64,000 bases of DNA from an uncultured Pelagibacteraceae bacterium. GTDB lineage: Bacteria > Pseudomonadota > Alphaproteobacteria > Pelagibacterales > Pelagibacteraceae. The stretch covers positions 1 through 64,000 of the forward strand of contig CACLVA010000003.1 of assembly GCA_902610315.1 (NCBI GenBank), written 5' to 3'. Within the stretch, counting starts at the first letter, position 1; each line of letters begins with the position of its first letter. Made by a program: the position numbers and the translations under genes. Positions 35,658 to 43,236 of the stretch are shown piece by piece. The notes below the pieces were generated by a model. That model saw only the letters and a list, made by a program, of their open reading frames with translations. It was not told the origin of the DNA and did no database searches.

Positions 35658-36089
35658 TTATAATTGTTTAGTTAATACTAGATGATTAATCCAAGGTTTT
35701 TTTCCATCTTTAAACTCAACAGCATCCATTATTTCTTGAATAAAAAAAGTACCTAGTCCACCAGGTTTTACATTATCAATTTGTCTATGTTTTACTTTTT
35801 TTGGATCAACTGGAGTTCCTCTATCATAAAATGCAATTTGAAGCTTATCGTTTTCGCAACTAATTTGGACTACCATTAATTCATTAGCATCTGCTGAATT
35901 TTTAAAAGCGTGCTTGACAATATTTTGTGCAGCTTCTGCAATAGCTAATACTAATTCATCTTTGAGATCTTGTTGAATATGAAGTTTTTCAAATACATCT
36001 CTACAAAAAGTTCTTACCTCTTTTAAACTGGATGAATTAACTAAAAATGCTTTTTTTTCGGTATGATCTTGGTGAGCCGTTTCACTCAT
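35658..36089 (-). CDS. RsbW-like serine kinase / anti-sigma-type ATPase
   Basis: The 143-residue HATPase_c_2 protein has the GHKL nucleotide-binding motifs: ELVLAIAEAAQNIVKHAF (N box with Glu/Asn), YDRGTPVDPKK (G1 box) and VKPGGLGTFFIQEIMD (G2 box). It is close in length and layout to RsbW/SpoIIAB and the stand-alone kinases that phosphorylate STAS antagonists. It follows two STAS genes on the same strand (5-bp gap), so the three make one operon. By established partner-switch logic it would phosphorylate the STAS proteins and bind a second target when they are phosphorylated. No sigma factor is encoded in the window, so the target is unknown. Confidence 0.93.
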   Translation of the reverse strand: MSETAHQDHTEKKAFLVNSSSLKEVRTFCRDVFEKLHIQQDLKDELVLAIAEAAQNIVKHAFKNSADANELMVVQISCENDKLQIAFYDRGTPVDPKKVKHRQIDNVKPGGLGTFFIQEIMDAVEFKDGKKPWINHLVLTKQL

Positions 36090-36094
36090 AAAAA

Positions 36095-36394
36095 TTATTC
36101 TAAATTTAATATTTGTTCAAGCTTAGCCATCATAATCACTTTAAGAACTGATTTACTCACGTCTTTAATAATTACTTTTGTATTTTTTTCTAATGCTTTT
36201 TGATGACTTTCGATTAAAACCGATATTCCGGAAGAGTCCATGTATTGAACATTGCTTAAATTTAAATGAACCTCTTTTCCAGCTTCAATATGCGGGAATA
36301 TTACTTCCTTTGCTTTTTCAGTTACATCCATATCTATTTCACCATCAAGATGAATTGTTGCTATACTACCGTCTTCTGTAACTTTATAACTCAT
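36095..36394 (-). CDS. STAS-domain anti-sigma factor antagonist (RsbV-like), copy 1
   Basis: The 99-residue STAS protein matches RsbV/SpoIIAA in length. The phosphorylation segment YMDSSGISVLIES (Ser 54/55) is intact. The strand VTEDGSIATIHLDGEIDMD at the start is typical. It overlaps the preceding STAS gene by 4 bp (ATGA) and precedes the kinase. The two STAS copies share the first 25 residues in pattern and the DSSG segment, but diverge in the C-terminal half, so they may have different partners. Dephosphorylation would come from one of the SpoIIE proteins. Confidence 0.93.
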   Translation of the reverse strand: MSYKVTEDGSIATIHLDGEIDMDVTEKAKEVIFPHIEAGKEVHLNLSNVQYMDSSGISVLIESHQKALEKNTKVIIKDVSKSVLKVIMMAKLEQILNLE

Positions 36395-36675
36395 AAAAAT
36401 TTCCTTGCCATTGCCAAAACTTTTTCAACTGGTTTGCTTACTTCAATTAATTCAAATTTAGTTTTTTTTTGCTCTGATAATTTTTTACTTTCTATAAGAA
36501 CGGATATTCCTGAAGAGTCCATATATGCAACTTTACTTAAATTTAAGTGAACTTCGTTGCCCGCCTCTATTAATGGTAAAATTGACTGCCTTGCTTTGTC
36601 TGCAACATCCATATCTATTTCTCCCGTAAGATGCACCACTTTTATATTTCCTTTATTCTCAACCTTATAATCCAT
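36391..36675 (-). CDS. STAS-domain anti-sigma factor antagonist (RsbV-like), copy 2
   Basis: The 94-residue STAS protein starts the operon and shares the pattern YKVENKGNIKVVHLTGEIDMD and AYMDSSGISVLIES (Ser 54/55) with copy 1. The C-terminal helix (VSKPVEKVLAMARKFL) differs from copy 1 (SVLKVIMMAKLEQIL). It is divergent from the major pilin gene, with a 183-bp spacer for both promoters. Having two STAS antagonists for one kinase suggests two signal inputs or two outputs. Its short length means there are no sensory additions. Confidence 0.93.
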   Translation of the reverse strand: MDYKVENKGNIKVVHLTGEIDMDVADKARQSILPLIEAGNEVHLNLSKVAYMDSSGISVLIESKKLSEQKKTKFELIEVSKPVEKVLAMARKFL

Positions 36676-36858
36676 ATATCACAATAGTTTAACAAATTTG
36701 AAATTTTGCTCAATATGACCAGATTAAACAAATATATTCCAGAAAAAAATTAATTAGATTAGAAGTCCCTAATTTATTGATTTTTAAAGTATTTACATAT
36801 AATTAAAAAATTAATAAAAATAACAATTATTAATATTAATATAAAATAAGAGGGCTAA

Positions 36859-37383
36859 ATGAAAAACAATAAAGGTTTTACTTTGATAGAATTACTAGTT
36901 GTTGTCGCAATTATAGGAATTCTAGCAGCTGTTGGAACAGTTGCTTACACTGGCTACACTGAAGGCGCAAAAAAAAATTCAGCCAAATCAAATCATGCAT
37001 CTGTGGTTAAATACATTGCAGCCGAAGATCAAAAATGTGCAATGTCTGCAGGAAAAGTTTTTGGTGTAACTGCAGTTTATGATGACACTACTGCTGACAG
37101 TGCAACTCAATTCAACTGTGACACAAGAACTGGTGCAAGTATAGCGAAGGCTGCCGAAACTGCTTTAGCAGATTTTAAAAATCCTTACAGCACTGGTAAT
37201 TCAGCTGTTAGAGATAACGCTGACGGTACAACCACAGCTCATGCAGCTAAAGGTGACATGGGATATGTCAATATAGACGTAGACGCTACCGATACTGATT
37301 TACTCGTTATTACAACTTGTTTCCAAAATGATTGTGCAGCGTCGACAGACGATGTTGTTAACGAAGTAGCTGTTGCAGAATAA
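36859..37383 (+). CDS. pilA: Major type IV pilin-like protein
   Basis: The 174-residue protein starts MKNNKG-FTLIELLVVVAIIGILAAVGTVAYTGY. The prepilin site follows KNNKG and Glu5 is present. The globular part has four cysteines (DQKCAM, FNCDTR, TTCFQNDC), probably two disulfides, including a C-terminal D-loop type pair. A ribosome-binding site AGAGGG lies just before the ATG. It is one of two adjacent pilins with closely matching N-termini. A long inverted repeat follows the stop codon. It is probably the main fibre subunit, though this is inferred from order and expression signals only. Confidence 0.92.
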   Translation: MKNNKGFTLIELLVVVAIIGILAAVGTVAYTGYTEGAKKNSAKSNHASVVKYIAAEDQKCAMSAGKVFGVTAVYDDTTADSATQFNCDTRTGASIAKAAETALADFKNPYSTGNSAVRDNADGTTTAHAAKGDMGYVNIDVDATDTDLLVITTCFQNDCAASTDDVVNEVAVAE

Positions 37384-37397
37384 AGATTAAATGACTT

Positions 37398-37434
37398 CCA
37401 AAAGTTCTATAGTTTTATATCTATAGAACTTTGG
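37398..37434 (+). terminator. Long hairpin between the two pilin genes
   Basis: CCAAAAGTTCTATAG pairs with CTATAGAACTTTGG with one bulged base and an 8-nt loop, giving a 14-bp stem. It is not followed by a clear T run, so it may be a partial terminator or an RNA-stabilising hairpin that makes the first pilin more abundant than the second. Confidence 0.65.
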
Positions 37435-37461
37435 TTGTCTTTCCAATAACAGGGATTATTA

Positions 37462-37920
37462 ATGTCAAAAAAAAGTTCTAGAGGTTTTACACTTATAGAA
37501 CTAATTGTTGTTGTTGCAATCATTGGAATTATTTCAGCCGTTGGAACAGTCGCGTATCAAGGTTACACTAAAGGTGCTAGAGAAAGTTCAGTTTCTAGTT
37601 TGATTCAACAAATATCACTAGGTCAATTGGAATATTATTCAAACACCGGTGGCTATTTCATATCTGATGGTGCCTCTACCACAGCCTGTACTGCAGATGA
37701 AGATACATCTGCGGCAATTGAGGATATGATATTTGGAAACGCTAACGGTGCAACTAATGACGATCCAAACCAATTACCTGATGACATAGAATTTCAATTT
37801 TGTGCTTATGGTGACGAAGGCATCAATTATACAATTGAAGCTCAAAAAACTAGTGGAACACCTCCAAGATGTGTGATCAGTATGAGTAAAAATGGATCTA
37901 TCCAAAAAGAAAATTGCTGA
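37462..37920 (+). CDS. Second type IV pilin-like protein
   Basis: The 152-residue protein begins MSKKSSRG-FTLIELIVVVAIIGIISAVGTVAYQGYTKGARESS, so the cleavage site and Glu5 are intact. The globular part has cysteines at TTACTADED, FQFCAYG, PPRCVIS and the final residue (KENC). The helix matches the first pilin nearly position for position, but the heads differ, as in major/minor pilin pairs. A hairpin separates it from the first pilin. It is followed by a small lipoprotein. Confidence 0.9.
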   Translation: MSKKSSRGFTLIELIVVVAIIGIISAVGTVAYQGYTKGARESSVSSLIQQISLGQLEYYSNTGGYFISDGASTTACTADEDTSAAIEDMIFGNANGATNDDPNQLPDDIEFQFCAYGDEGINYTIEAQKTSGTPPRCVISMSKNGSIQKENC

Positions 37921-37983
37921 TATGCAATATCCTATTAAACAAAAAAGTTGATTTTGTAATCACCATATTTTAAATAAAAAATT

Positions 37984-38277
37984 ATGAAAAAAATATTAAT
38001 AATATTTTTTACAATTTTCTTTTTAACTGGCTGTAGCCAATATTCAGCAATGCTAGGTCCTAGTATTAAGTTAGTTGAAACTGGAAGCGTTCTTCAAGCT
38101 GCCACTTCTTATGGTAGTTCTCGTAGTTTAAATTTTGTTGGTCAAAGTGTTAACGAAGAGTTACAAGCAGAAAGAATTTGTCAGACTGATCATAGCTCTG
38201 AAATATCTGAAATATTTTTTGAAAGATTAGATCGGGATGATAACTGCATTTTTGACCCGATGAGTATTTATAGATAA
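37984..38277 (+). CDS. Small lipoprotein
   Basis: The 97-residue protein has a type II signal ending in FLTGC-SQYSAM, so it is probably lipidated. The rest is Ser/Thr-rich with two short Cys (CQTDHS, NCIF) and ends in DPMSIYR. I do not recognise the family. It lies between the pilins and the TPR/barrel protein in the pilus locus, which suggests a role in the outer membrane near the secretin or pilus base. That is inference from position. Confidence 0.7.
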   Translation: MKKILIIFFTIFFLTGCSQYSAMLGPSIKLVETGSVLQAATSYGSSRSLNFVGQSVNEELQAERICQTDHSSEISEIFFERLDRDDNCIFDPMSIYR

Positions 38278-38387
38278 TTAAATTATAATAATTTTTAGCA
38301 AAGTTTAATAAATATCATTAAATTAGCTTGTCTTTAATAGCTTTTTAAAAATTGATATTTTAAACAATTTATCTATTCTGCTGGTCT

Positions 38388-39695
38388 ATGAAATTTTGTG
38401 TTTCTAAATACATCTGGAAAATTATTGTTGCAAACTTATTAGTTTTAACAACTTTTATTTTGCCAGCACTCTCTGTAGAGAAAAATATCACTTATATGCA
38501 AATTTTACAGAAACCAAGAGATTTGGATTTAAATCTAAAATATGCGCAACAACAAGGTAAGATGGGAAACTATAAACAAACTATTTCAACTCTTGAAAGA
38601 TTAACAATGTTATATCCAGATAATATTGAGATTAAATTATATTTGTTATCAGTATTGGTACAAATCGACTCTCCAGATAAAGCAAGAAGTTTAATTGAAG
38701 AAATGAAACTTAGAACAGATCTACAATCAGAAGATCTAGATACTTTACAAGAGATAGAGCAAGATTTAAAAGATAAAGAACCAGGTTTATGGAATTTTAA
38801 TGCAGATATTAGCATTGCAAGTTTAATTAGTAATAATGTTAATAGTGTATCTAAAACAAGAAAACAAAGTGAGTCAGGTGAAGTTACAGAATTCAACTCA
38901 GCAATGTTTGATAAGACTAGTAGCGGAGGAATAAGTTTTTCAGCTACCAGACCAATTGGTGAAGAGTCTTCTTTCCTAGCAAACATTTCCCATACAACAT
39001 CCAATCAACATCAAGAACATGATGATGATTTTCAATCTTATGGATTAACTCTAGGTTTAGACACAGTTTTAGGCGGTCAAAGCTTAAGTCCATATTATAC
39101 TATAAGCAAATCTGATTATCATACGGATGCAGACAGTTTTTCTACAGGGATGGGCATAGGTGGTTTTTTTACAGTTGGAGAAAGACACTCATTTAGTTAC
39201 GGCTATTCTTACTCAGACACTAAAGGGAACCATAACTCATCTGATACCACTGCAAGAGATACAAACGCAATTGGACATGGTTATACATTTAATCACGACT
39301 ACATTTTTACAGAAATTATTTCTACATCCATTGGTTTAGGCTACAGTGATACTGATGCAATTGTAGATGCTGGTAATGATTATGAAACTTATGATTTTAG
39401 TTTAGGAATAAATTTAGCGTTTCCTTGGGCGTATATTGCAATAACTAACGGTATGAGTTTTAATGATTACAAAAAAGCAGACTCGAGCGTTACCTCAGAT
39501 AGACTGAGATCAGATTTTGCAAATACATTTGACATTATGTTAACTAAAGCAATAGGTGATATCTTTCCTGCTTTAGATCAAAATAGAAATTTATTTATAA
39601 ACTTATCTTATGAAAAAGTAATTTCAGAAGGAAATGCCTTAAATTATGATTATCATTCAGATTCTTATTCATTTAGTTTAACAAAATCATTTTGA
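38388..39695 (+). CDS. TPR plus outer-membrane beta-barrel protein
   Basis: The 435-residue protein has a signal peptide (VANLLVLTTFILPALS). Two or three TPR-like repeats lie at about 40-120 (QQGKMGNYKQTISTLERLTMLYPDN). From about residue 135 on, alternating strands rich in Gly, Ser and Asp (FSATRPIGEESSFLANISHTT, GLTLGLDTVLGGQ) end in a terminal Phe after SFSLTKSF, as in Bam-recognised barrels. It looks like a surface-assembly modifier or porin-like protein (Slam/DUF560-like architecture). No substrate gene is certain. A 110-bp spacer separates it from the lipoprotein. Confidence 0.75.
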   Translation: MKFCVSKYIWKIIVANLLVLTTFILPALSVEKNITYMQILQKPRDLDLNLKYAQQQGKMGNYKQTISTLERLTMLYPDNIEIKLYLLSVLVQIDSPDKARSLIEEMKLRTDLQSEDLDTLQEIEQDLKDKEPGLWNFNADISIASLISNNVNSVSKTRKQSESGEVTEFNSAMFDKTSSGGISFSATRPIGEESSFLANISHTTSNQHQEHDDDFQSYGLTLGLDTVLGGQSLSPYYTISKSDYHTDADSFSTGMGIGGFFTVGERHSFSYGYSYSDTKGNHNSSDTTARDTNAIGHGYTFNHDYIFTEIISTSIGLGYSDTDAIVDAGNDYETYDFSLGINLAFPWAYIAITNGMSFNDYKKADSSVTSDRLRSDFANTFDIMLTKAIGDIFPALDQNRNLFINLSYEKVISEGNALNYDYHSDSYSFSLTKSF

Positions 39696-39804
39696 TACAA
39701 AATTAACGAATAAGGCGAAAAGTGTCTAAAAACTTAACAATTTTCCTGATCAAACTGAGTTAAAAATGGTTTATTTTTAAGAAAAAAATGTTATTTTCTG
39801 TGAG

Positions 39805-41121
39805 ATGAAAAAACTAGTATCAGCAATATTATGCTCTTTAATGTTTATGAGTTTTAACTCATATGCAGAAGAGACACTTACAATTGAAAAACAACTTGTA
39901 GGTATTGTTGGAGCAATTTCAGGGACAGTTAAAACCGAGACAAGAGAATTAAAAGAGGGTGATAAAATTTATCTAAATGAAACAATTTATTCTGCTCAAG
40001 GTTCAGGAACACAAATATTACTTTTAGATCAATCAACTTTTACAGTTGGAGAAGATTCTGAAGTTGTAATGGATACTTTTATATATGATCCAAAAACTAA
40101 TGATGGAAAAATTGTTGCCTCTGTTAAGCAAGGAAGTTTAAAAGTTATATCGGGTTTAATAAGTCAGAAAGACCCAGATAGTTTAACTGTAACAGTTCCA
40201 GAAGGAACATTAGGATCTAGAGGTACAGAATTTCAAACTATAGTATCAAAAGGTAAAACAGATACTTTATTAATTGGTCCAGGTAAAAACAATACATTAG
40301 GTATGAGACCAGGAGCAGTTTTAGCAAGTAACAAATTTGGAAAAACTTTATTAGACAATCCTTACAGCGTTACTTCAATGAGCAAAGGAAAAGCACCAGA
40401 CAAAGCTAGAAAAATTACAAGATCTCAACTTAAAAAGTTTAACAAAAAAATGAGAGCTTTGAGCAAAAGCAAAGGCGATAAAGGTGAAAAGAAAATTGCA
40501 AGAAAAGCTGCAAGAAAAGAATTAAAGAAAGAATTAAAATCTTTAGGTTTTGAAAAAGAAGAAATTAAATCAATAATTAAAGAAAATATTAAAAAAGATA
40601 AAGAAAAGAAAATTGCATTAAAAACTGAAAAAAAAGCAGAAAAAAAGAAAAAGAAAAAAGCTAAAGCGGAAGCTAAAAAAGAAGGCAAAAAGAAAAAAGG
40701 AAAAGTAAAAGAAGGCAAAAAAGGTAAAAAGAAAAAAGCTAAAGCAGAAGGTAAAAAAGGCAAAAAGAAAAAAGCAAAAGCAGAGGGTAAAAAAGGCAAA
40801 AAGAAAAAAGCAAAAGCTGAAAAGAAAAAACCTGCTAAGAAGAAAGCTGTGAAGAAAAAAGCTGCAACTAAGAAAAAAGCAGCACCTAAGAAAAAAGCTG
40901 CTAAGAAAAAAGCAGCACCTAAAAAGAAAAAAGCTGTTAAGAAAAAAGCTAAACCTAAGAAAAAAGCTGCTAAGAAAAAACCAAAACCTAAAAAGAAAAA
41001 AGCTGTTAAGAAGAAACCAAAACCTAAAAAGAAAAAGAAAATCAAAAAGGTAGCTAAAAAGAAAAAAGCAGCTAAGAAGAGAAAAGCTAAAAAGAAAAGA
41101 AATAAAAAGAAGAAGAGATAA
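39805..41121 (+). CDS. FecR-domain periplasmic protein with long Lys/Ala-rich tail
   Basis: The 438-residue protein has a Sec signal (ending NSYA-EE). A FecR-type beta domain lies at about 30-150 (GIVGAISGTVKTETRELKEGDKIYLNETIYSAQGSGTQI, and GTLGSRGTEF). From about residue 207 to the end the protein is almost only Lys and Ala with some Gly, Pro and Glu, as in histone H1-like tails. Three GKKGKKKKAKAE units reflect a 36-bp DNA tandem repeat. The tail is highly basic and would bind anionic polymers such as DNA or LPS. It is followed by a CHASE2 phosphatase; FecR and CHASE2 genes are often neighbours. Confidence 0.85.
   Translation: MKKLVSAILCSLMFMSFNSYAEETLTIEKQLVGIVGAISGTVKTETRELKEGDKIYLNETIYSAQGSGTQILLLDQSTFTVGEDSEVVMDTFIYDPKTNDGKIVASVKQGSLKVISGLISQKDPDSLTVTVPEGTLGSRGTEFQTIVSKGKTDTLLIGPGKNNTLGMRPGAVLASNKFGKTLLDNPYSVTSMSKGKAPDKARKITRSQLKKFNKKMRALSKSKGDKGEKKIARKAARKELKKELKSLGFEKEEIKSIIKENIKKDKEKKIALKTEKKAEKKKKKKAKAEAKKEGKKKKGKVKEGKKGKKKKAKAEGKKGKKKKAKAEGKKGKKKKAKAEKKKPAKKKAVKKKAATKKKAAPKKKAAKKKAAPKKKKAVKKKAKPKKKAAKKKPKPKKKKAVKKKPKPKKKKKIKKVAKKKKAAKKRKAKKKRNKKKKR
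40711..40818 (+). repeat. 3 x 36-bp tandem repeat within the FecR tail
   Basis: Units at 40711-40746, 40747-40782 and 40783-40818 are near identical and encode EGKKGKKKKAKA-type units. The units keep the reading frame. Slippage at such repeats could change tail length between strains. Confidence 0.85.
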
Positions 41122-41176
41122 TTAACTTAATCTCATAAAGATTTACATTATACAATTAAGATATACACTCGTTGAT

Positions 41177-43234
41177 GTGCGTTCTTTTATTGAAAAAAAT
41201 CTAAATTATTTAATATTTTCATTTATTTTATTAGTTCTAATTTCATTAAAAATTATTAATCCCTCCATAATTAAATCAATCTCCTATTTAAGCTTTGATT
41301 TATATCAAAAAGTATTTGTTGAAAAAAAGGGAGATACTGATGTTGTGATTATAGACATTGATGAAACAAGCTTAGGCAAATTTGGTCAGTTTCCGTGGAG
41401 TAGATCTGTTTTTGCAAAAATTATAGATCAAGTTGAAACCTCAAATCCAAAAGCAATTGGTTTCGATATTTTTTTTACTGAAAAAGATAAACAATCCCCA
41501 GATGAAATAATAAAATCTTATGGCTTAATTCCGTCTGATATTGTTGATCTTCAAAAATTAAAAGGACACGATGATGTATTTGCTGATAAATTAAAAGGTG
41601 CAAAAACAGTAACTGCAGTTTTAGGTAGCAACGTTCCATCTCATTCAAATTATGATCGTAAAGCAAAAGCAAGATTTTTATCTAAAGGTGGTGATCCAAA
41701 AAAATTTACTTATTCTTATCCATATTCAATTGGTTCATTAGAAAAATTAGAAAAAGAAGTTAAAGGGTTAGGATCGATTTCTTTTTTAGATCAATTAGAC
41801 GGAATAATTAGATCACTACCATTAATAGTTAGATTTAATAATAAAATATATCCAACTATGGGTTTAGAGATGGTTCGAGTAGGGGTAAACCAAAAAAATA
41901 TTTACATCGAATTAAATGAAGTTGGAATTAATAGAATAAGTGCAAGACCCTATAAAGTAGATTCTGATCCTAATGGAATTATTTGGATTAAATATAAACA
42001 ACCTCAAAAAAAACAATATATTTCAGCTGGAGATGTATTTGATGGAAAATTTCAAACAGACTTTTTTAAAGATAAATATGTTTTAATTGGTGCATCAGCC
42101 CAAGGATTATTCGACTTAGTTAAAACTCCTCTTGGAATTACAATTCCTGGAGTTGAAGTACACGCAAATGTCATAGAAAATATTTTAGATCAATCTTATT
42201 TAGTTAGAAATCCAAACACTTATATTTTTGAATTATTATTTTCTATAATTGTAGCACTTCTAACTTTTATTTTATCTCAAAAAATTAAACCAAAATACAG
42301 TTTATCTGTTTTTTTTGGTAATTTGTTGTTCATTATAATAATTGGATTTTCTATCTATAAATTTAGATCCGAACTTGTTGATATAAGTTATCCTATATTT
42401 ATTTTAACAATTACTTTTTTAACAGGTTTGTATTTTAGATTTATAGAAGAAAATAAACTGGCACTTGCAAACTTACAAAAAGAAGCAAAACTTTTAAAAG
42501 AAAGAGAGCTTGCGGCAGGAGTTCAGAAAAGTTTATTTCCAGACATTTCTAAATTTGAAAATTTTATTTTTGCTAAAAACGTTCCTGCAAGAGATGTATC
42601 AGGAGATTACTTTGATGTTGTAAGATCAACACCTGAAGAGTATTTTTTCACGCTAGCCGACGTATCTGGAAAAGGAGTTAAAGCAGGTATGTACATGGCA
42701 AAAGCATCATCTATATTTAGAACACTTACCAATTTAAAGTTTCCTTTAGAAAAAGTTGTATTTGGAGTGAATAACGAACTCGTCGAAGCTAAATTTAAAG
42801 GAATGTTTGTAACCGCTGTATTTGGAAAACTGAATATTAAAACAGGTGAATTAGTATTTATAAATGCTGGTCACGAAAGCATTCTAACTTTTGATAAGGG
42901 TAAAAATTATGAATATATAAAATCTGATATGCCGCCAATTGGAATTGTAAAATATTTTACAGAGTCCATGGTAAAATCAAATACTATAAATCTTAAAGAT
43001 AAAACATTCGTGGTCTACACAGACGGTGTGACAGAAGGATACCTTAAAAATGGTGAAGAACTGGGAGCAGAAGGTGTTCAAAATATTATAAACAGTATTG
43101 AAAATATTAATCCAAAAAATATAGTACTTGGTATAGAAAAAGAGCTCAATTGGGGGGCAGAAAAATTAAGGGACGATATTACTTGTATGGCAATCAACAT
43201 TGAAAACACTGAGCTGATTAAAAAGACTAAGTAA
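41177..43234 (+). CDS. CHASE2-domain membrane SpoIIE-type serine phosphatase
   Basis: The 685-residue protein starts at GTG. It has an N-terminal transmembrane helix (YLIFSFILLVLISLKII) and a periplasmic CHASE2 domain (about 35-330; TDVVIIDIDETSLGKFGQFPWSR, GFDIFFTEKD). Three more spans follow (about 345-435) and then a cytoplasmic SpoIIE phosphatase (450-680). The metal motifs are intact: RDVSGDYFDV, LADVSGKGVKAGM, FKGMFVTAVF, VYTDGVTEG and RDDITCMA. It is the third SpoIIE protein in the window and the only one with a periplasmic sensor. It lies between the FecR gene and the surface-protein pair. The 3' end is duplicated as a pseudogene at 45.6 kb. Confidence 0.93.
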   Translation: MRSFIEKNLNYLIFSFILLVLISLKIINPSIIKSISYLSFDLYQKVFVEKKGDTDVVIIDIDETSLGKFGQFPWSRSVFAKIIDQVETSNPKAIGFDIFFTEKDKQSPDEIIKSYGLIPSDIVDLQKLKGHDDVFADKLKGAKTVTAVLGSNVPSHSNYDRKAKARFLSKGGDPKKFTYSYPYSIGSLEKLEKEVKGLGSISFLDQLDGIIRSLPLIVRFNNKIYPTMGLEMVRVGVNQKNIYIELNEVGINRISARPYKVDSDPNGIIWIKYKQPQKKQYISAGDVFDGKFQTDFFKDKYVLIGASAQGLFDLVKTPLGITIPGVEVHANVIENILDQSYLVRNPNTYIFELLFSIIVALLTFILSQKIKPKYSLSVFFGNLLFIIIIGFSIYKFRSELVDISYPIFILTITFLTGLYFRFIEENKLALANLQKEAKLLKERELAAGVQKSLFPDISKFENFIFAKNVPARDVSGDYFDVVRSTPEEYFFTLADVSGKGVKAGMYMAKASSIFRTLTNLKFPLEKVVFGVNNELVEAKFKGMFVTAVFGKLNIKTGELVFINAGHESILTFDKGKNYEYIKSDMPPIGIVKYFTESMVKSNTINLKDKTFVVYTDGVTEGYLKNGEELGAEGVQNIINSIENINPKNIVLGIEKELNWGAEKLRDDITCMAINIENTELIKKTK

Positions 43235-43236
43235 AA

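Noticed and set aside
40425-41045. 206-aa Phe/Leu-rich minus-strand ORF
   Set aside because: It is the antisense of the Lys-rich FecR tail; AAA/AAG codons read as TTT/CTT. No start signals or family match.
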